Of a stretch of 8,710 nt of DNA, positions 7,325-8,710 are shown in pieces. The position numbers and the translations under genes were made by a program. The DNA lies in assembly GCA_003142915.1 (NCBI GenBank), contig PLNZ01000098.1, positions 455 to 9,164 on the forward strand. Reading direction: 5' to 3'. The DNA is from Ignavibacteriales bacterium. Its GTDB lineage: Bacteria; Bacteroidota; Ignavibacteria; Ignavibacteriales; Ignavibacteriaceae. How positions within the stretch are numbered: the stretch's first letter is position 1; each line of letters starts with the position of its first letter. The notes under the pieces are model-generated. The model was given only the letters and a program-made list of their open reading frames with translations, did not search any database and was not told the DNA's origin.

Positions 7325-8401
7325 TTATTTAAAGAGGTAAGAGAACTCTCGGTATCCTTCTTTTTCCAAATCTTCTTTAGCAATAAACCTAAGCGCTGCC
7401 GAATTTAAGCAATATCTTAATTTAGTTGGCGCGGGACCGTCATCAAAAACATGACCCAAATGAGAATCAGCAATCTTACTGCGAGCTTCTACCCTAAGCA
7501 TACCCATAGAATTATCTACTTTTTTTGTGACGTATCTTGTATCAATAGGCTTTGTAAAGCTTGGCCAGCCTGTTCCCGAATCAAATTTATCTTTTGAGCT
7601 AAATAAGGGCTCGCCGGAGACTATATCAACATAAATCCCTTCACGGTGATTATTCCAGTACTCATTTTGAAATGCTTTCTCTGTTCCGTTTTTCTGAGTC
7701 ACTTCATACTGTAACGGCGTTAATTGTGTTTTCATTTTATCTTCCGATTGTTTTATATACTTATTTACTCCTTCATCTCCCCAGATACTCATAATAAAGT
7801 TATCCCTGCCGGAGCCTTCCCGGTAACTGTAATATCTTGTAGGATTCTTCTTGTAAAAATGCTGATGGTAATCTTCAGCGGGGAAGAATGAAATGAATTT
7901 TTTAATTTCAGTCAATACGGGTTTTCTAAATATTCCTGATCTATCAAGCGTTGCCTTTGAAGCCCCGGCAATTTCTTTTTGAGAATCGTTTCTGTAAAAA
8001 ATAAAAGATTTATATTCCGAACCCCGGTCATAGAAAGATCCGCCGGCATCAGTCGGATCAAATTGTTTCCAGTAAACATCAAGTAGTTCAGAATAGCTGA
8101 TTATCCGCGGATCGTAAATAACCTGTATGGATTCTACATGACCCGTGCTGCCGGAAGATACCTGTTCATAAGTTGGGTTATTAACAAAACCGCCTGCATA
8201 ACCGGAAACGACATCTTTTACACCGCTTAATTTTTCAAAAGGCGCATCCATACACCAGAAACAGCCCCCGGCAAAGGTTGCAGTGTCATAATCTGCGTTA
8301 ACCAAAGTAACAGGCATTTCCGTTTTCTCTTTCGAACTTGATTTAGCGCATCCGAATATCAAAAGGGCAGCTACAAATAAAATTAAAATTTTTATGTTCA
8401 T
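7325..8401 (-). CDS. msrAB: Lipoprotein bifunctional methionine sulfoxide reductase MsrA-MsrB
   Basis: This 358-residue protein reduces both methionine sulfoxide epimers. Residues 1-18 are a lipoprotein signal with lipobox LIFGC (lipidated Cys18), so it acts in the envelope. The MsrA domain (about 38-200) has the GGCFWC active site, with catalytic Cys47 and a second Cys50, and SGYAGG (66-71). The MsrB domain (about 225-357) has GTGWPSF (276-282), SHLGHVFDDGP (313-323) and the catalytic Cys331 in RYCLNSAALRF. The two CxxC pairs that bind zinc in many MsrB enzymes are absent, so this is the zinc-free type. The start is ATG at 8401: AAAGGA (8408-8413) lies six bases upstream, and the lipoprotein signal begins there. 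An in-frame TTG at 8416 would add five residues but lies upstream of the ribosome site. Periplasmic MsrAB enzymes need an external electron donor such as a DsbD/CcdA-type thiol route; none is in this window. Confidence 0.95.
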   Translation of the reverse strand: MNIKILILFVAALLIFGCAKSSSKEKTEMPVTLVNADYDTATFAGGCFWCMDAPFEKLSGVKDVVSGYAGGFVNNPTYEQVSSGSTGHVESIQVIYDPRIISYSELLDVYWKQFDPTDAGGSFYDRGSEYKSFIFYRNDSQKEIAGASKATLDRSGIFRKPVLTEIKKFISFFPAEDYHQHFYKKNPTRYYSYREGSGRDNFIMSIWGDEGVNKYIKQSEDKMKTQLTPLQYEVTQKNGTEKAFQNEYWNNHREGIYVDIVSGEPLFSSKDKFDSGTGWPSFTKPIDTRYVTKKVDNSMGMLRVEARSKIADSHLGHVFDDGPAPTKLRYCLNSAALRFIAKEDLEKEGYREFSYLFK

Positions 8402-8412
8402 TTTAATTCCTT

Positions 8413-8565
8413 TCAAAATCTTACGGATTGTTTATCCGAAGATATCCGCATAATCTGATAGTATCTTTTAAAGATAAGAGAGATTTCATCTTTTTCAATC
8501 CCAAAACCGGTATCGGCAATCACGGCAGTGACCTGGCGTTCATTAATGAAAAGAATTCTTAAAAA
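8413..8565 (-). pseudogene. Relic of a histidine-kinase ATPase domain
   Basis: The - strand frame from 8565 to TGA at 8413-8415 has about 50 codons with no usable start. It contains a clear HATPase_c G1-box (DTGFGI, encoded at 8497-8514) followed by EKDEISLIFKRYYQ. This matches the D-x-G-x-G-I ... IF-x-R-F/Y-Y-Q pattern of sensor histidine kinases. The frame is cut upstream before any N-box can be seen, and it ends without the G2 box (GLGL), so it cannot be functional. It stops at the edge of the msrAB ribosome site. It is probably a decayed gene end left by deletion. Chance resemblance is the alternative, but the motif order and spacing argue against that. Confidence 0.5.
8469..8498 (-). promoter_or_regulatory. 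Candidate msrAB promoter
   Basis: On the - strand TTG (8496-8498) is followed after 19 bases by TATCTTTA (8469-8476), one mismatch from the Bacteroidota TAnnTTTG element. It would give a leader of about 60 bases that contains a small hairpin (CGGAT 8424-8428, ATCCG 8434-8438). It lies inside the histidine-kinase relic, so the motif could be a coding accident. Confidence 0.3.
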
Positions 8566-8633
8566 TTAAATTTGTTGCCTAATTTTTGTTATTTTACTGA
8601 AGTTACGCAGTTATTACAAATTTTATTAAATAG

Positions 8634-8653
8634 CCCCGAGTTTTAACTCGGGG
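8634..8653 (+). promoter_or_regulatory. GC-rich hairpin just before the right-edge gene
   Basis: CCCCGAGTT (8634-8642) and AACTCGGGG (8645-8653) are complementary, giving about 8 bp with a realistic 4-base loop. It ends four bases before the ATG at 8658, and its right arm holds the only purine-rich G-run that could act as a ribosome site. It may be an old terminator, or a structure that hides the start. No T-run follows on the + strand; on the - strand only GCTATTTAAT follows. Confidence 0.45.
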
Positions 8654-8657
8654 GATA

Positions 8658-8710
8658 ATGAAAGCCCGGATATTATTGGCTTTAGCCACAATTTTCATGT
8701 CATTTTGGCT
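8658..8710 (+). CDS. Start of an exported protein (3' truncated by window)
   Basis: ATG at 8658 opens a frame to the window edge reading MKARILLALATIFMSFW. The basic residues followed by a hydrophobic run look like a Sec signal peptide. It is divergent from msrAB, with 256 bases between the two starts. The mature protein lies outside the window, so no function can be given. A chance short frame cannot be excluded. Confidence 0.5.
   Translation, partial: MKARILLALATIFMSFW

Noticed and set aside
8402..8416. TTG at 8416 as the msrAB start
   Set aside because: The ribosome site AAAGGA lies downstream of it, and the lipoprotein signal begins at the ATG at 8401.
1..8710. CRISPR array, tRNA, rRNA or insertion sequence
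   Set aside because: No regularly spaced direct repeats, cloverleaf-like sequence, ribosomal motifs or transposase-like frames with terminal repeats were seen on either strand.

Overview
The window most likely comes from an Ignavibacteriota/Bacteroidota-type bacterium. The evidence is AT-rich DNA, two neighbouring C-terminal type IX secretion (T9SS type A) sorting domains of the NYPNPFNP class, starts that mostly lack a strong Shine-Dalgarno, and promoter candidates of the TTG...TAnnTTTG kind. The phylum is inferred from these traits, not from a marker gene.

Left part (1-1984, + strand): the 3' end of a large secreted beta-propeller protein with Asp-box repeats and a T9SS tail, open at the window edge. 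It is followed by what looks like a broken second T9SS cargo gene: a good ribosome site leads into a five-codon dead end, and then comes a coding-looking frame with no credible start. A hairpin after it and another in front of the opposing operon separate the two convergent units (1985-2121).

Centre (2122-7129, - strand): a three-gene operon, transcribed right to left, that forms an AmmeMemoRadiSam locus. The first gene is a radical-SAM enzyme, the second a MEMO-AMMECR1 fusion, and the third a large membrane protein with a spermidine-synthase-like domain, whose start overlaps the MEMO-AMMECR1 stop by 4 bases (ATGA). The radical-SAM protein carries a twin-arginine signal and an extra CxxCH haem-c-type motif, and the MEMO-AMMECR1 fusion has a signal-peptide-like N-terminus. 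The set therefore looks like an exported or membrane-attached version of a system normally thought of as cytoplasmic. Its biochemical role is unknown, and this is the most interesting part of the window.

Right part (7130-8710): an intrinsic terminator separates the operon from an upstream - strand gene for a lipoprotein MsrA-MsrB fusion (envelope methionine sulfoxide repair). Directly upstream of msrAB lies a short relic of a histidine-kinase ATPase domain on the same strand. A GC-rich hairpin then precedes the first codons of a + strand gene with a signal-peptide-like start, cut by the window edge. An envelope redox theme (haem motif, radical SAM, Msr repair) links the centre and right parts, but functional coupling is inference.
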